Source: JANLSE01 sp038214135 (lineage in GTDB: Bacteria; Chloroflexota; Chloroflexia; Chloroflexales; Roseiflexaceae). Taken from it: a DNA stretch of 64,000 nucleotides. Position numbers and translations under genes: made by a program. The DNA is taken from assembly GCA_038214135.1 (NCBI GenBank), contig JBBQSD010000009.1, positions 1 to 64,000 of the forward strand, read 5' to 3'. Positions 34,608 through 43,652 of this stretch are shown here, piece after piece (within the stretch, counting starts at the first letter, position 1; the number at the start of each line of letters is the position of its first letter). Under the pieces are notes generated by a model. The model was not told where the DNA came from. It was given only the letters and a program-made list of their open reading frames with translations, and did no database searches.

Positions 34608-35099
34608 ATGGCTCGTATATGGACATTTGGAACCGATGTCAATACCGATCAGATCGTGCCGGGGCGCTACGCACCCTATATGTTGAAGAGCGAGGATGAG
34701 CTGCGCAAATACCCATTCGTTGAGGCACGGCCCGATTTTGCGGGAACGGTGCGGCCTGGCGATCTGATCATTGCTGGGCGGAATTTCGGGTGCGGCTCCT
34801 CGCGGGAATATGCCCCACTGGCGCTGCGGATGGTTGGCGTTGGGGCGATTATTGCGCCGCTGTTTGCGCGGATCTTCTATCGCAATGCGCTCAACCTTGG
34901 CATCCCCTTGTTTGAGGCCGATCTGACCAACGAACTAAGTGATGGCCAAGAGGTTTCGTTCGATGCCGCAACGGGCCGCATTTCCACCGGCGAGCGCACG
35001 ATCCAACTGCCACCACCGCCCGTCTGGATGCAGGAAGTATGGGATGCTGGTGGAATTGTGCCGTACTACAAGCAGCATGGGCGCTTTCCGGGACAGTAG
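34608..35099 (+). CDS. lysU: Homoaconitase small subunit (LysU)
   Basis: A 163-aa swivel subunit partnering LysT. TDVNTDQIVPGRY at the N-terminus and the substrate loop GRNFGCGSSREYAP with intact Ser/Ser/Arg; the YMLKSEDELRKY insertion is found in prokaryotic homoaconitase/IPMI small subunits. ATG follows AAGGGAATAGAAC. It is the intact counterpart to the degenerate protein at 21848. Confidence 0.92.
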   Translation: MARIWTFGTDVNTDQIVPGRYAPYMLKSEDELRKYPFVEARPDFAGTVRPGDLIIAGRNFGCGSSREYAPLALRMVGVGAIIAPLFARIFYRNALNLGIPLFEADLTNELSDGQEVSFDAATGRISTGERTIQLPPPPVWMQEVWDAGGIVPYYKQHGRFPGQ

Positions 35100-35758
35100 G
35101 AGAACCAAGAACCGAGTATTCAGGAGTCAGGAGTCAGAATATATCCGCAGATTGCGCAGATTATTATCAGCACCGAGAATACACCACAATCCTGGATTGA
35201 CCGCAGCCGAGGCATGATCAACGGGGTGGGTCGTTGCGTCGGGCGAAACGGCACATTGGCGTTTGCCCATCGCCCATCAACGCGGCGTTCGTGGTGGGCG
35301 AACACGCGCCGCGTGGTGAAATTGACGCTGGTGGCCAAATATCGGCGGCTTGGTATCGCCCCTACGTTCGTTGGATGCGATGCATCATTGCTATGGAACA
35401 GTGGTTGTATCCATGTATGGGCGTAGCTGGCGTTTGCCCATCGCCCATCAACGCGGCGTTCGTGGTGGGCGAACACGCGCCGCGTGGTTGAGCGATGGCA
35501 GTAGTACGATACAAGCGGCTTGGTATCGCCCCTACGTTCGTTGGATGCGATACCACTATTGCCATGCCACGGTGGTTGCCACCCGCAGCCGTGGCATGAC
35601 CAATGGGCGTTAGGAGGCCAATCACATCCATTGTGGGTCGGGTACCCTCTGGGTGCCGCAGCGCCTGGCCGCTTGGAGGGTCGCCCAAAGGGCACCCGAA
35701 CCGGCCGGAACGGTTCCTGGAGATGATAATAGCGGCATCAAACAATATTAGGAACACT
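35100..35758. repeat. Intergenic block with two direct copies of a ~125-bp element
   Basis: Copies at 35262-35393 and 35432-35554 share GTTTGCCCATCGCCCATCAA, GGGCGAACACGCGCCGCGTGG and CTTGGTATCGCCCCTACGTT and differ in the middle; the inverse copy is at 10571-10697. ACCGCAGCCGAGGCATGATC lies at 35201-35220 and 35583-35602 (variant). CGGGTACCCTCTGGGTGCCG lies at 35639-35658. No gene is supported. Confidence 0.75.
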
Positions 35759-36844
35759 ATGCATATCTGTGTGATCCCTGGTGATGGAATTGGTGGCGAG
35801 GTGATCCCGGCGGCGTTGGCAGTGCTACGTGCGACGGGACTGCCGATTGAGTTGACCGAGGCCGAGGCTGGCTGGCAGTGCTTCCAGCGCCACGGCACCA
35901 GCCTGCCCGATGCGACGTTGGCGGCGGCGCGTGCGGCAGATGCGATCCTGTTTGGGGCGGTTGCTTCGCCAAGCCACCCGGTGCCTGGCTATCGTAGCCC
36001 GATTGTGACATTGCGCAGGGCGTTGGATTTATATGCCAATATTCGGCCAGTGCTTGGACAGACGACCGATCAGCGCCGAGCCATTGGGGCAACTGCCAAT
36101 GCCTCTGCTGCCCAGGCTTTGCCAATTGATCTTGTGGTTGTTCGGGAAAACACCGAGGGCCTGTATGCCGGGCGTGAACGTGTTGAGGACGCTGGCGATA
36201 CCGCGATTGCCGAACGGGTCATTACCCGGCATGCCAGCGAGCGGATCGTTCGAATGGCTTTTGAACTAGCGCGTCGGCGTGCTGCGGCGAATGGTGCGGC
36301 CAACAACCAGTTCCCACAGGTCACGATTGTTCACAAAGCCAATGTTTTGCGCGAAACATGCGGCCTGTTCCGGCGGGTTGCATTGGAGGTTGCCCAGCAA
36401 TACCCCGAGATCAGCCATAACGAACTGCTTGTCGATAATTGTGCGCTGCAACTCGTCCAGCGGCCAGAACAGTTCAATGTGATTGTGACAACCAATCTGT
36501 TTGGCGATATTCTTTCGGATGTGGCCTGCTATTGGGGTGGCGGGCTAGGGATCGCAACCTCGGCTAATCTTGGCCAGCGCCAGGCATTGTTCGAACCAGT
36601 GCATGGGGCCGCTCCCGATATTGCTGGCCAGGGGAGCGCCAATCCGCTGGCAGCAATCGGGTGTGTGGCACTGCTGCTCGATTGGCTTGGGCAGCAATCG
36701 AATGGATCGCCCGAACTCCCATCCTGGGCAACCCGCATCAACAATGCGATTGCCCTTGTTCTAGCGGAAGGGCCGCATACCCCTGATCTCGGCGGCAGCG
36801 CCACAACCGATCAGGTTGTTCGGGCAGTTATTGCGGCACTGTGA
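35759..36844 (+). CDS. Homoisocitrate dehydrogenase
   Basis: A 361-aa beta-decarboxylating NAD-dependent dehydrogenase converting homoisocitrate to 2-oxoadipate. Family marks: VIPGDGIGGEVIPAAL, VVVRENTEGLYAGRER, and VDNCALQLVQRPEQFNVIVTTNLFGDILSD with the metal-binding Asp residues; HGAAPDIAGQGSANP binds NAD. Isopropylmalate and isocitrate relatives are alternatives, but the neighbours favour homoisocitrate. ATG at 35759 follows TTAGGAA; the frame continues upstream into repeat DNA and was not used. Confidence 0.88.
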   Translation: MHICVIPGDGIGGEVIPAALAVLRATGLPIELTEAEAGWQCFQRHGTSLPDATLAAARAADAILFGAVASPSHPVPGYRSPIVTLRRALDLYANIRPVLGQTTDQRRAIGATANASAAQALPIDLVVVRENTEGLYAGRERVEDAGDTAIAERVITRHASERIVRMAFELARRRAAANGAANNQFPQVTIVHKANVLRETCGLFRRVALEVAQQYPEISHNELLVDNCALQLVQRPEQFNVIVTTNLFGDILSDVACYWGGGLGIATSANLGQRQALFEPVHGAAPDIAGQGSANPLAAIGCVALLLDWLGQQSNGSPELPSWATRINNAIALVLAEGPHTPDLGGSATTDQVVRAVIAAL

Positions 36845-37194
36845 GGAGTCAGGAGTCAGAAGTCAGGAGTCAGGAGACGTTGATAGGGCCACCATCATGG
36901 ATCGATTGCAGCCGTGGCATAATCAGCGAGCGTTGTGGAGCCACCGTTTTGCAATGGGCTTATCGTTGCGGGCGGATCGAGCTCCGCCCCTACTACATGC
37001 ATTGTCATCGGTGTGATGGCGTACAATCGGCCATGGTGGCTTGCCATATGCAGCAGTGGCATGACCAACCAACGTGTGTAGGCACACTGAGTTATATTTG
37101 GGGTTCGGGGCAAGGCCCTGACCGCAGGCACGGGGCGCGTAGCCCCGACATATTAACAACTAAAAGCTCATAATTTATGAAAGGAATCCCAACT
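36845..37194. repeat. Repeat-rich gap before lysW
   Basis: AGGAGTCAGGAGTCAGAAGT at 36845-36864; TTGCAGCCGTGGCATAATC at 36906-36924; GGGGTTCGGGGCAAGGCCC at 37101-37119 with CGGGGCGCGTAGCCCCG at 37132-37148. No gene is supported. Confidence 0.6.
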
Positions 37195-37362
37195 ATGAAC
37201 GCCACCTGCCCAGAATGTGAAGCCAACATCAGCCTGTCCGCCGATGCCGTCGAGGGTGAAATCATCATTTGCCCAGATTGCGCTGCCGAGTTGGAGCTTG
37301 TCAATCTCGATCCGCCAACCCTAGAACTGGCTCCCGAGGTCGGTGAGGATTGGGGCGAGTAA
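37195..37362 (+). CDS. lysW: LysW amino-group carrier protein
   Basis: A 55-aa carrier whose C-terminal Glu is joined to alpha-aminoadipate by LysX; intermediates stay on it through LysZ, LysY and LysJ. Zinc ribbon C5/C8 and C26/C29 (CPEC, CPDC) and the diagnostic C-terminus EDWGE (51-55) are present. Strongly acidic. Start at 37195 has AAAGGAA upstream; an in-frame ATG at 37177 would overlap that site. Confidence 0.96.
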   Translation: MNATCPECEANISLSADAVEGEIIICPDCAAELELVNLDPPTLELAPEVGEDWGE

Positions 37363-37581
37363 CTGATCTGAACATAGCCGATACACCGATAGACCGATAG
37401 CCGATAGCCCACACCATTGGCTCTCTTCGTGCATCAGTGTGTGGCACGCCCCAGGGATTCATGAGAACAAGGGAGCAGCTGGCACTTGTAGCTCGTTGTT
37501 CGCTTGTTCGCTTGTTCGCTTGTTATTGATATTCTGACTCCTGATTCCTGACTTCTGACTCCTATAATTGAAGGAAAACCC

Positions 37582-38424
37582 ATGAGAGTTGGCGTTCTGT
37601 GCTCACGCATTCGCGTTGAGGAAAAGCTGATTTTTGCCGAGTTTGAACAGCGCGGCATCGAATATGTCAAAATCAACGATGACGAGATTATCTTCGCTCT
37701 GAACGAGGGCCGCTATCCATATGATGTCGTGTTGGAGCGCTCGATCCACCATTCGCGGGCACTATATGCGCTCAAGGTGCTGAATGACGCCGGCGTGCCA
37801 ACCGTCAATACCGCCGAGGTTGCCGATGTGTGTGGCGACAAATTCAAGACAACCCAGGCGCTGATCAGGGCTGGCGTGCCAACGCCACGTACCCGGCTGG
37901 CCTTCACCCCCGAATCGGCGATTCGTGCGATAGAGGAATTGGGCTACCCGGCGGTGCTGAAGCCGTGTATTGGCTCGTGGGGCCGCCTGATCGCAAAAGT
38001 CAATGATCGTGAATCAGCCGAGGCATTGCTGGAACATAAGGAGATCCTTGGTTCATACCACCATTCGATCTTCTATATTCAGGAGTATATTCCCAAGCCA
38101 GAGGGCCGCGATATTCGCGCATTTGTGGTTGGCGATGAGTGTATCTGCGCGATCTATCGCGCAAGCAAGCATTGGATCACCAATACGGCCCGTGGTGGCC
38201 AGGCAAGTGTGTGCGAGGTGACGCCAGCACTGGCCGATATCTGTGTTGGCGCGGCTCTGGCAGTTGGCGGCGGGGTGGTTGCGATTGATGTGCTCGAAAC
38301 CATGGATGGCAAACTACTGGTCAATGAAGTCAACTACACCATGGAGTTCCGCAATAGCATTTTGCCAACCGGGGTGAATATTCCAGGCCGAATTGTCGAT
38401 TATACCCTGGCGGTGGCGCGCTGA
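37582..38424 (+). CDS. lysX: LysW--alpha-aminoadipate ligase
   Basis: A 280-aa ATP-grasp ligase (RimK-like) attaching aminoadipate to LysW. MRVGVLCSRIRVEEKLI start; ATP-grasp elements GYPAVLKPCIGSWGRLIAKV, IQEYIPKPEGRDIRAFVVG and LVNEVNYTMEFRNS with metal-binding Glu/Asn. Only one copy is present here, so it could also serve an ArgX-like role on glutamate, as in some thermophiles. ATG follows GAAGGAAAACCC. Confidence 0.93.
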   Translation: MRVGVLCSRIRVEEKLIFAEFEQRGIEYVKINDDEIIFALNEGRYPYDVVLERSIHHSRALYALKVLNDAGVPTVNTAEVADVCGDKFKTTQALIRAGVPTPRTRLAFTPESAIRAIEELGYPAVLKPCIGSWGRLIAKVNDRESAEALLEHKEILGSYHHSIFYIQEYIPKPEGRDIRAFVVGDECICAIYRASKHWITNTARGGQASVCEVTPALADICVGAALAVGGGVVAIDVLETMDGKLLVNEVNYTMEFRNSILPTGVNIPGRIVDYTLAVAR

Positions 38425-38483
38425 ACCCTGATTTGTTGACATAAACCCTGTCAACGCTGATGCGATGATTAAGCATGACGCAG

Positions 38484-38503
38484 GGGCGCGATATATCGCG
38501 CCC
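38484..38503. repeat. Perfect palindrome GGGCGCGATATATCGCGCCC
   Basis: A perfect 20-bp palindrome between lysX and lysY; the identical one lies at 45609-45628 before lysJ, in inverse context (AGGGG...CCCGTACG versus CGTACGGG...CCCCT). Variants lie at 17058, 42806 and 54014. Confidence 0.85.
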
Positions 38504-38636
38504 GTACGATTGTTCAGCTGACCTATGACGGACTACTAGGCTGATAAGCGCATTCACCTGGTCACGCTGTCACCCGGTCAAGGGAATCCGCCCGTCACCC
38601 GCTAAAGCGAGTCACCTGTCCAAGAAGGAGTGCATC

Positions 38637-39683
38637 ATGCTCCGAGTTTCCATTATTGGTGGATCTGGGTATGTTGGCGGGGAGCTGTTGCGCCTGCTGC
38701 TGTTTCACCCGCATGTTGAGGTTGCCCAGGTGACATCTGAGCGGCTGGCGGGCAAGCCAATCACTACTACACATCCGAATCTGCGCGGCGTGAAGTCCAC
38801 AGGCGGCGCAGTGCTTCAGTATAGTGCGGTTTCTCAGTTGCAGCCATGCGATCTGTTGTTTGTGGCACTGCCGCATGGTGAGGCGGCGCGCAAGATCGAT
38901 CAACTGGCTCAGCTCGCCCCAAGAATTGTGGATTGCTCTGCCGATTTTCGGTTGCGGAATGTGGCGGCATATCAGCGCTGGTATGGCGAGGAACACCCCG
39001 CACCCGAATGGCTGGGTAAGTTCGTCTATGGGCTGCCCGAACTGGAGCGCGAGGCCATCCGCAACGCCATGTATGTGAGTGGCGTTGGCTGTAATGCCAC
39101 AGCATCGAACATCGCACTGCTGCCGCTGGTACGCGCCGGGCTCGTCGATACAAACCGCGATGTGGTGATTGAGGTCAAGGTTGGTTCATCGGAGGGCGGC
39201 GCACAATCCAGCGATTCGTCGCACCACCCGGAGCGCAGTGGTGCCGTGCGCTCGTTTGCGCCAACCGGCCATCGCCATACCGCCGAGATCGTGCAGGCCA
39301 CCGGCCTCGGGCGAGTGCATCTTTCGATCACTAGTATCGAGGCGGTGCGCGGCGCACTGGCCACGGCGCATGTGTTTGCTCCCGGGCCAGTGACCGAGAA
39401 GGATCTGTGGCGGGCATATCGCAGCACCTATGGGCAGGAGCCATTTGTGCGGATTGTGCGCGAGCGCCAGGGGATCTATCGGCTGCCCGAACCAAAGATC
39501 CTGGCCGGAACGAACTATGCCGATGTCGGGTTCGCATTGGATGAAGAGAGCGGGCGGATCGTCAGTATCTGCGCGATCGACAACCTGATGAAGGGCGCTG
39601 CCGGAACTGCTGTGCAGTGTATGAACCTGATGTGCGGCTTCGATGAGACCAGTGGGCTTGGGTTTGTGGGGTTACATCCGTAG
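38637..39683 (+). CDS. lysY: LysW-aminoadipyl phosphate reductase (LysY/ArgC family)
   Basis: A 348-aa NADPH-dependent reductase making LysW-aminoadipate semialdehyde. NADP motif IIGGSGYVGGELLRLL; catalytic Cys in SGVGCNATASNIALL; H at EVKVGSSEGGAQSS...GHRHTAEI. ArgC homologues are similar; adjacency to lysW/lysX supports LysY, although it may do both. ATG follows AAGAAGGAGTGCATC. Confidence 0.9.
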   Translation: MLRVSIIGGSGYVGGELLRLLLFHPHVEVAQVTSERLAGKPITTTHPNLRGVKSTGGAVLQYSAVSQLQPCDLLFVALPHGEAARKIDQLAQLAPRIVDCSADFRLRNVAAYQRWYGEEHPAPEWLGKFVYGLPELEREAIRNAMYVSGVGCNATASNIALLPLVRAGLVDTNRDVVIEVKVGSSEGGAQSSDSSHHPERSGAVRSFAPTGHRHTAEIVQATGLGRVHLSITSIEAVRGALATAHVFAPGPVTEKDLWRAYRSTYGQEPFVRIVRERQGIYRLPEPKILAGTNYADVGFALDEESGRIVSICAIDNLMKGAAGTAVQCMNLMCGFDETSGLGFVGLHP

Positions 39684-40149
39684 GTTGGCCGCTGTGCGCG
39701 GCAGGCTTTAAGATGCCATTGCGCGTGGCAGGCGCTCTAGTCGCCGCTGCGCGCGGCAGGCGGTCAGGGCGGTTCCGTGCGCCCTAACAACTCACGGTCG
39801 GGGCCTTGCCCCGAACCCCAAATGGAACGTGGTGGCCCGCCAGCGTCCGTTGGTTATGCCTCGGCTGTGATCGATTCAGGATTGTGGCAGGTTCGCTAGC
39901 TGTTTTGCTTGCTGACGCGAATGGATGTCGTTGGCTCGCTATCGTTTGTTGGTCATGCCTCGGCTGCGATCAATCAATGTTGCTGGTTCGTTGGGGATAT
40001 TCATTTGGGCAAACACGAGGTTCGCCCCTACGTGACTGCTTTGTTCACTTGTTCCTTTGTTCTTTAGTTCAGGGTATGGTTCTTGGTTCGGTATTCTGAC
40101 TCCTGACTCCTGAATACGTGGCTCTTGGTTCCCTCTATCAGGATTTTAT
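39684..40149. repeat. Repeat-rich gap before the homocitrate synthase gene
   Basis: CCGCTGTGCGCGGCAGGC boxes at 39693-39765; CGGGGCCTTGCCCCGAACCC at 39796-39815; a ~120-bp unit at 39858-39980 (CCTCGGCTGTGATCGAT...TGTTTTGCTTGCTG) that also occurs at 43746-43868; AGTCAGGAGTCAG inverse near 40097. No gene is supported. Confidence 0.65.
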
Positions 40150-41661
40150 ATGACTATCTTCGCACCATCATCCAGTATGTCGGCAATTCCGGCATTTCTC
40201 GATCACGAAAATCCAGGGCACGAGCGCTATCGTGAGGCGGTTGAGCTGTTTGGTCTGTTCGATTACCTCAAGGCCCAGGGGATTGGTGTGTTTAGCCTGC
40301 GCGAATCGCTTCAGGCGGTTGGCGAGTGCCGCGATGGAACGCTGCAGGGCTTTCATCTGAGCGACGACGAAGCCTGGGATTCGGTCTGCTTCATGGCTTC
40401 GCTTGGCGTCGGCGTGATTGAATTGCCCGCCTACCCGGCCAATAGCTATGGGCAGGCCGCCAATGCCGATCTGATCGCCCGTACCCGTGCCGCTCGGTTG
40501 CCGATTGAGTTTGCCGCGCACGCCCGCTGCGTCGCGGAGGATGTTCAGGCAGCCCTTGATGCTGGGTTCACCCGCTTGCATATGTATATCGGAACGAGCA
40601 CGATCAAGCAGGCCACACTGCGGCTTGGGCCACAGCAGTTGGCCGAGCGCGCCTTTGAGAGCATCCGGCTGGCCCGCCATCTTGGTGCTACCAGCATCCG
40701 CATCAGCACCGAGGATGCGTTTCGCACGCCGCTCGATGACTACATGGCCTTCTATGAGCGCCTGCAGGAATTACTGGCTACCGCAGATCTTCAGGTCGAT
40801 GGGATCGGCATTCCCGATACGGTCGGTATCTCAACGATCGATGAGGTTGGTGATCGGATCGCAGTGCTGCGTAAGGTCGGGATCAGCTTTGATTTTCTGG
40901 AATGCCATATTCATAATGATATTGGCAACGCCGACCGCATGTATGTCGATACGCTGCTGTTGTGCAAGCGGCTTGGCATTCGCATGCTGCCCGATTTCTC
41001 GATCCTGGGTATTGGTGAGCGCAATGGCACAATCGGGTTGAGCTCATTGCTGGAAGCGATCTATCGGCGGCTGATTCAATTGTACCCACGCAAAATGACG
41101 ATCATTCGGGCGGAGATGCGTGAGCGGCTTGGCACACTGCCCAATGGCGAGCTGTTTGTGAATCGCTATCGTGATATGGATGCCTTCTTCTATAAGATTA
41201 TGTCGCGCACCGGGTTTGTGTTTGATCGCAGCCCGTTTTCGGCCAATACCGAATTCGATGGCTCTGGAGTGCATGCCGATACCACCCGCCGCGCCTATGA
41301 ACTGGCACTGGCCGAGGGTAGCGCCGGGCAGGCGGCGATTGATATTGGTAATAGTGCCTATGCTGGCGCACTGCCGCCATACGACATGCCGATTCGGACG
41401 CCGGTGCTGGCCTGTTTTGGCTGTGGTAAGAGCAATGTGCGCTACTGGCGTGAACACGGCCAGATGCGCTTGCGGGCGCACAGCGCTATTCTGGCCCGAA
41501 TTGCTGATATTGAAGGGCTGGGAGAAATTGATCTGTCGCATCCAATTGGTGAATCAGATGCCGATGATCATGCGGCGCGGCTGATTCGGCACCATAGCGT
41601 GCGCTACAATGGTATTACCCATCATCAGGCGATTGAATTTGTGCGCCTGTTCTTTGAATAA
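40150..41661 (+). CDS. Divergent homocitrate synthase-like DRE-TIM metallolyase
   Basis: A 503-aa protein, longer than the ~380-aa Thermus enzyme. It would condense 2-oxoglutarate and acetyl-CoA, the first committed step of the AAA pathway. Conserved catalytic elements: R51-E52 in FSLRESLQ (Thermus TLREGEQ), EFAAHARC, ISTEDAFRTPLDDY, GIPDTVGIST, metal HxH in ECHIHNDIGNA, and GIGERNGTIGL. A ~35-residue N-terminal extension, a ~10-residue insertion after the RE motif and a C-terminal tail are unlike standard enzymes. No other homocitrate synthase is in the window, so assignment rests on context as well. AGGAT precedes the ATG. Confidence 0.75.
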   Translation: MTIFAPSSSMSAIPAFLDHENPGHERYREAVELFGLFDYLKAQGIGVFSLRESLQAVGECRDGTLQGFHLSDDEAWDSVCFMASLGVGVIELPAYPANSYGQAANADLIARTRAARLPIEFAAHARCVAEDVQAALDAGFTRLHMYIGTSTIKQATLRLGPQQLAERAFESIRLARHLGATSIRISTEDAFRTPLDDYMAFYERLQELLATADLQVDGIGIPDTVGISTIDEVGDRIAVLRKVGISFDFLECHIHNDIGNADRMYVDTLLLCKRLGIRMLPDFSILGIGERNGTIGLSSLLEAIYRRLIQLYPRKMTIIRAEMRERLGTLPNGELFVNRYRDMDAFFYKIMSRTGFVFDRSPFSANTEFDGSGVHADTTRRAYELALAEGSAGQAAIDIGNSAYAGALPPYDMPIRTPVLACFGCGKSNVRYWREHGQMRLRAHSAILARIADIEGLGEIDLSHPIGESDADDHAARLIRHHSVRYNGITHHQAIEFVRLFFE

Positions 41662-41672
41662 GGCAGACCATC

Positions 41673-42272
41673 GTGACAACGACAACTGTATCGAGCACAA
41701 CAACGCTTCAAGAACTCTTTCGTACCTGGTTCAACATTGGCCTCCAATCGTTCGGTGGTGGAACCGCCACGCTGACCATGATCCGGCGCCAGGCCGTCGA
41801 TGAGCATCACTGGCTGACTGCCCAGGAATTTACGCGCTATTGGGGGATCTGCCAGATCGCACCGGGCATCAACCTAGTAGGGATCACCATCCTGATCGGC
41901 TGGAAGGTGGCCACAGCTCGTGGCGCAACACTCGCATTACTCGGCTTACTGTTACCCAGCGTCTCGATCACGATTGCACTGACGGCTGGCTATGCCGCTA
42001 TTCGCGATCAGCCGATTGTCCAATCTGCCACGCGTGGAATCATCCCGGCCACCTGTGGCCTTGGGCTGCTGCTGGTCTGGCGCATGGCCCGCCCACCGAT
42101 TGAGGAGAGCCGCAGCGAGAGTAGCGCAAGCCTAGCGCTCAGTTTGCTCACGCTTGTGGGATGTGCGCTGCTGGTTGGAGTGTTGCATGCACCAGTGATT
42201 GGCGTGTTATGGGGTGCTGGAGCCGTTATCGCGCTGGCCGCCTGGGCACGCGCACGCGCACGGCAGGGGTGA
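41673..42272 (+). CDS. Chromate-transporter family half protein, N-terminal type
   Basis: A 199-aa membrane protein with about six helices. LFRTWFNIGLQSFGGGTATLTMIRRQ and the GICQIAPGINLVGITILIGW motif match ChrA halves. GTG start at 41673, 11 bp after the homocitrate synthase-like gene. It works as a pair with the next gene, 4 bp downstream. Short ChrA pairs act as chromate/sulfate antiporters, but many homologues have unknown substrates; placed inside a lysine operon it may carry an organic anion or amino acid (inference). Confidence 0.85.
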   Translation: MTTTTVSSTTTLQELFRTWFNIGLQSFGGGTATLTMIRRQAVDEHHWLTAQEFTRYWGICQIAPGINLVGITILIGWKVATARGATLALLGLLLPSVSITIALTAGYAAIRDQPIVQSATRGIIPATCGLGLLLVWRMARPPIEESRSESSASLALSLLTLVGCALLVGVLHAPVIGVLWGAGAVIALAAWARARARQG

Positions 42273-42276
42273 GCAA

Positions 42277-42783
42277 ATGATCGATCCATTGTTGTATTTC
42301 TGGGAGATCCTCAAGGCCTCGTTGCTCTCAACCGGCGGCGGGAACATCCCAATTCTGCACGATTCCCTGATTGCCCAGGGTTGGGTGACGGATCGACAGT
42401 TTGCTGAAGCGCTGGCAATTGGTCAGATCAGCCCTGGGCCAACCGGATTATGGGTGATTTGCCTGGGCTACCTTGTCGATGGTGTACGCGGTTCGCTGCT
42501 TTCGCTGGTTGGCATCACGCTACCGCCGATACTGGTGCTGGTTGTTCATCGAGTCTATCAATCGATTGGTCATCACCCAGCAACCCAGGGTTTTGTTCGC
42601 GGCCTGGGATTGGCTGTCGCTGGCGTATTTCTGGTCGTCCTGGTCAATCTGATGACTAGCACAGGCATCAGCCCGGAGACGATATTCATTCTGCTTGGGG
42701 CCATTGGGCTTGGATTGATCCGCCGTTTGCCGGTTGTTGTAATTATTGTGGCAGCTGCGCTGGCGGGCATTGCGCTGTTCTGA
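42277..42783 (+). CDS. Chromate-transporter family half protein, second half
   Basis: A 168-aa membrane protein with about five helices. LYFWEILKASLLSTGGGNIPILH and AIGQISPGPTGLWVICLGY repeat the family motifs. ATG 42277 follows AGGGGTGAG, which also contains the stop of the previous gene, so the two halves are translationally linked. Together they correspond to one full ChrA. Confidence 0.85.
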   Translation: MIDPLLYFWEILKASLLSTGGGNIPILHDSLIAQGWVTDRQFAEALAIGQISPGPTGLWVICLGYLVDGVRGSLLSLVGITLPPILVLVVHRVYQSIGHHPATQGFVRGLGLAVAGVFLVVLVNLMTSTGISPETIFILLGAIGLGLIRRLPVVVIIVAAALAGIALF

Positions 42784-42848
42784 TCAGGCAGCGATGCGGG
42801 GGTAGAGACGCAATATCTTGCGTCTGGACACGATGCGGGAGAATAGAT

Positions 42849-43652
42849 ATGATCGTCATTAAGGTTGGTGGCGGTGCCGGGATGGATTATGATGCGCTGT
42901 GTGGCGATCTGGCCGAACGCTGGCGATCTGGTGAGCGGCTGGTGCTGGTGCATGGTGGCTCAGATGAGACCAATAAGCTGGCTGAGCAACTTGGCCACCC
43001 ACCGCGCTTTGTGACCTCGCCATCTGGCTATACCAGCCGCTACACCGACAGGGCGACGCTTGAGATCTTTCTGATGGCAGCGGCTGGCAAACTGAACAAG
43101 CTGATCGTCGAACGCTTGCAGCGGTTGGGTGTGCAGGCGGTTGGGCTTTCCGGCCTGGATGGGCGCATTCTGGAAGGGCAACGCAAATCGGTTATTCGGA
43201 TTGTCGAGGATGGCAAGCAAAAGATCCTGCGCGATGATTGGACCGGCACGATTGAGCGGGTCAATACGAACCTCTTGCATCTGCTGATCAATGCTGGCTA
43301 CCTGCCGGTGATTGCGCCAATTGCCAGCAGTACGCTTGGTGAAGCGCTGAATGTTGATGGTGATCGGGCGGCAGCAGCTATTGGTGGTGCGTTGGCCGCC
43401 GAAACATTGCTGTTGCTGACGAATGTGCCAGGGTTGTTGAGCAATTTCCCGGATGAGACATCGCTGATCCCACATATTCCGCGCAACGCAATCGAGGAAT
43501 ATCTGCCAGTTGCCCAGGGCCGTATGAAGAAGAAGATCCTGGGTGCCGCCGAGGCTCTTTCCGGCGGGGTTGGGCGCGTCATTCTTGGCGATGCCCGCAT
43601 CCCGCAACCAATCAGCCGCGCCATTGCCGGGCAAGGAACCGTGATTGAATAA
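42849..43652 (+). CDS. lysZ: LysW-aminoadipate kinase
   Basis: A 267-aa amino-acid-kinase-fold enzyme that phosphorylates the delta-carboxyl of LysW-bound aminoadipate. MIVIKVGGGAGMD start, VLVHGGSDETNKLAEQLG, NVDGDRAAAAIGGALAAETLLLLTNVPG and GRMKKKILGAAEALSGGVGRVIL are ArgB/LysZ marks. ATG follows GGGAGAA. Alternative function: acetylglutamate kinase or LysW-glutamate kinase. Confidence 0.93.
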   Translation: MIVIKVGGGAGMDYDALCGDLAERWRSGERLVLVHGGSDETNKLAEQLGHPPRFVTSPSGYTSRYTDRATLEIFLMAAAGKLNKLIVERLQRLGVQAVGLSGLDGRILEGQRKSVIRIVEDGKQKILRDDWTGTIERVNTNLLHLLINAGYLPVIAPIASSTLGEALNVDGDRAAAAIGGALAAETLLLLTNVPGLLSNFPDETSLIPHIPRNAIEEYLPVAQGRMKKKILGAAEALSGGVGRVILGDARIPQPISRAIAGQGTVIE

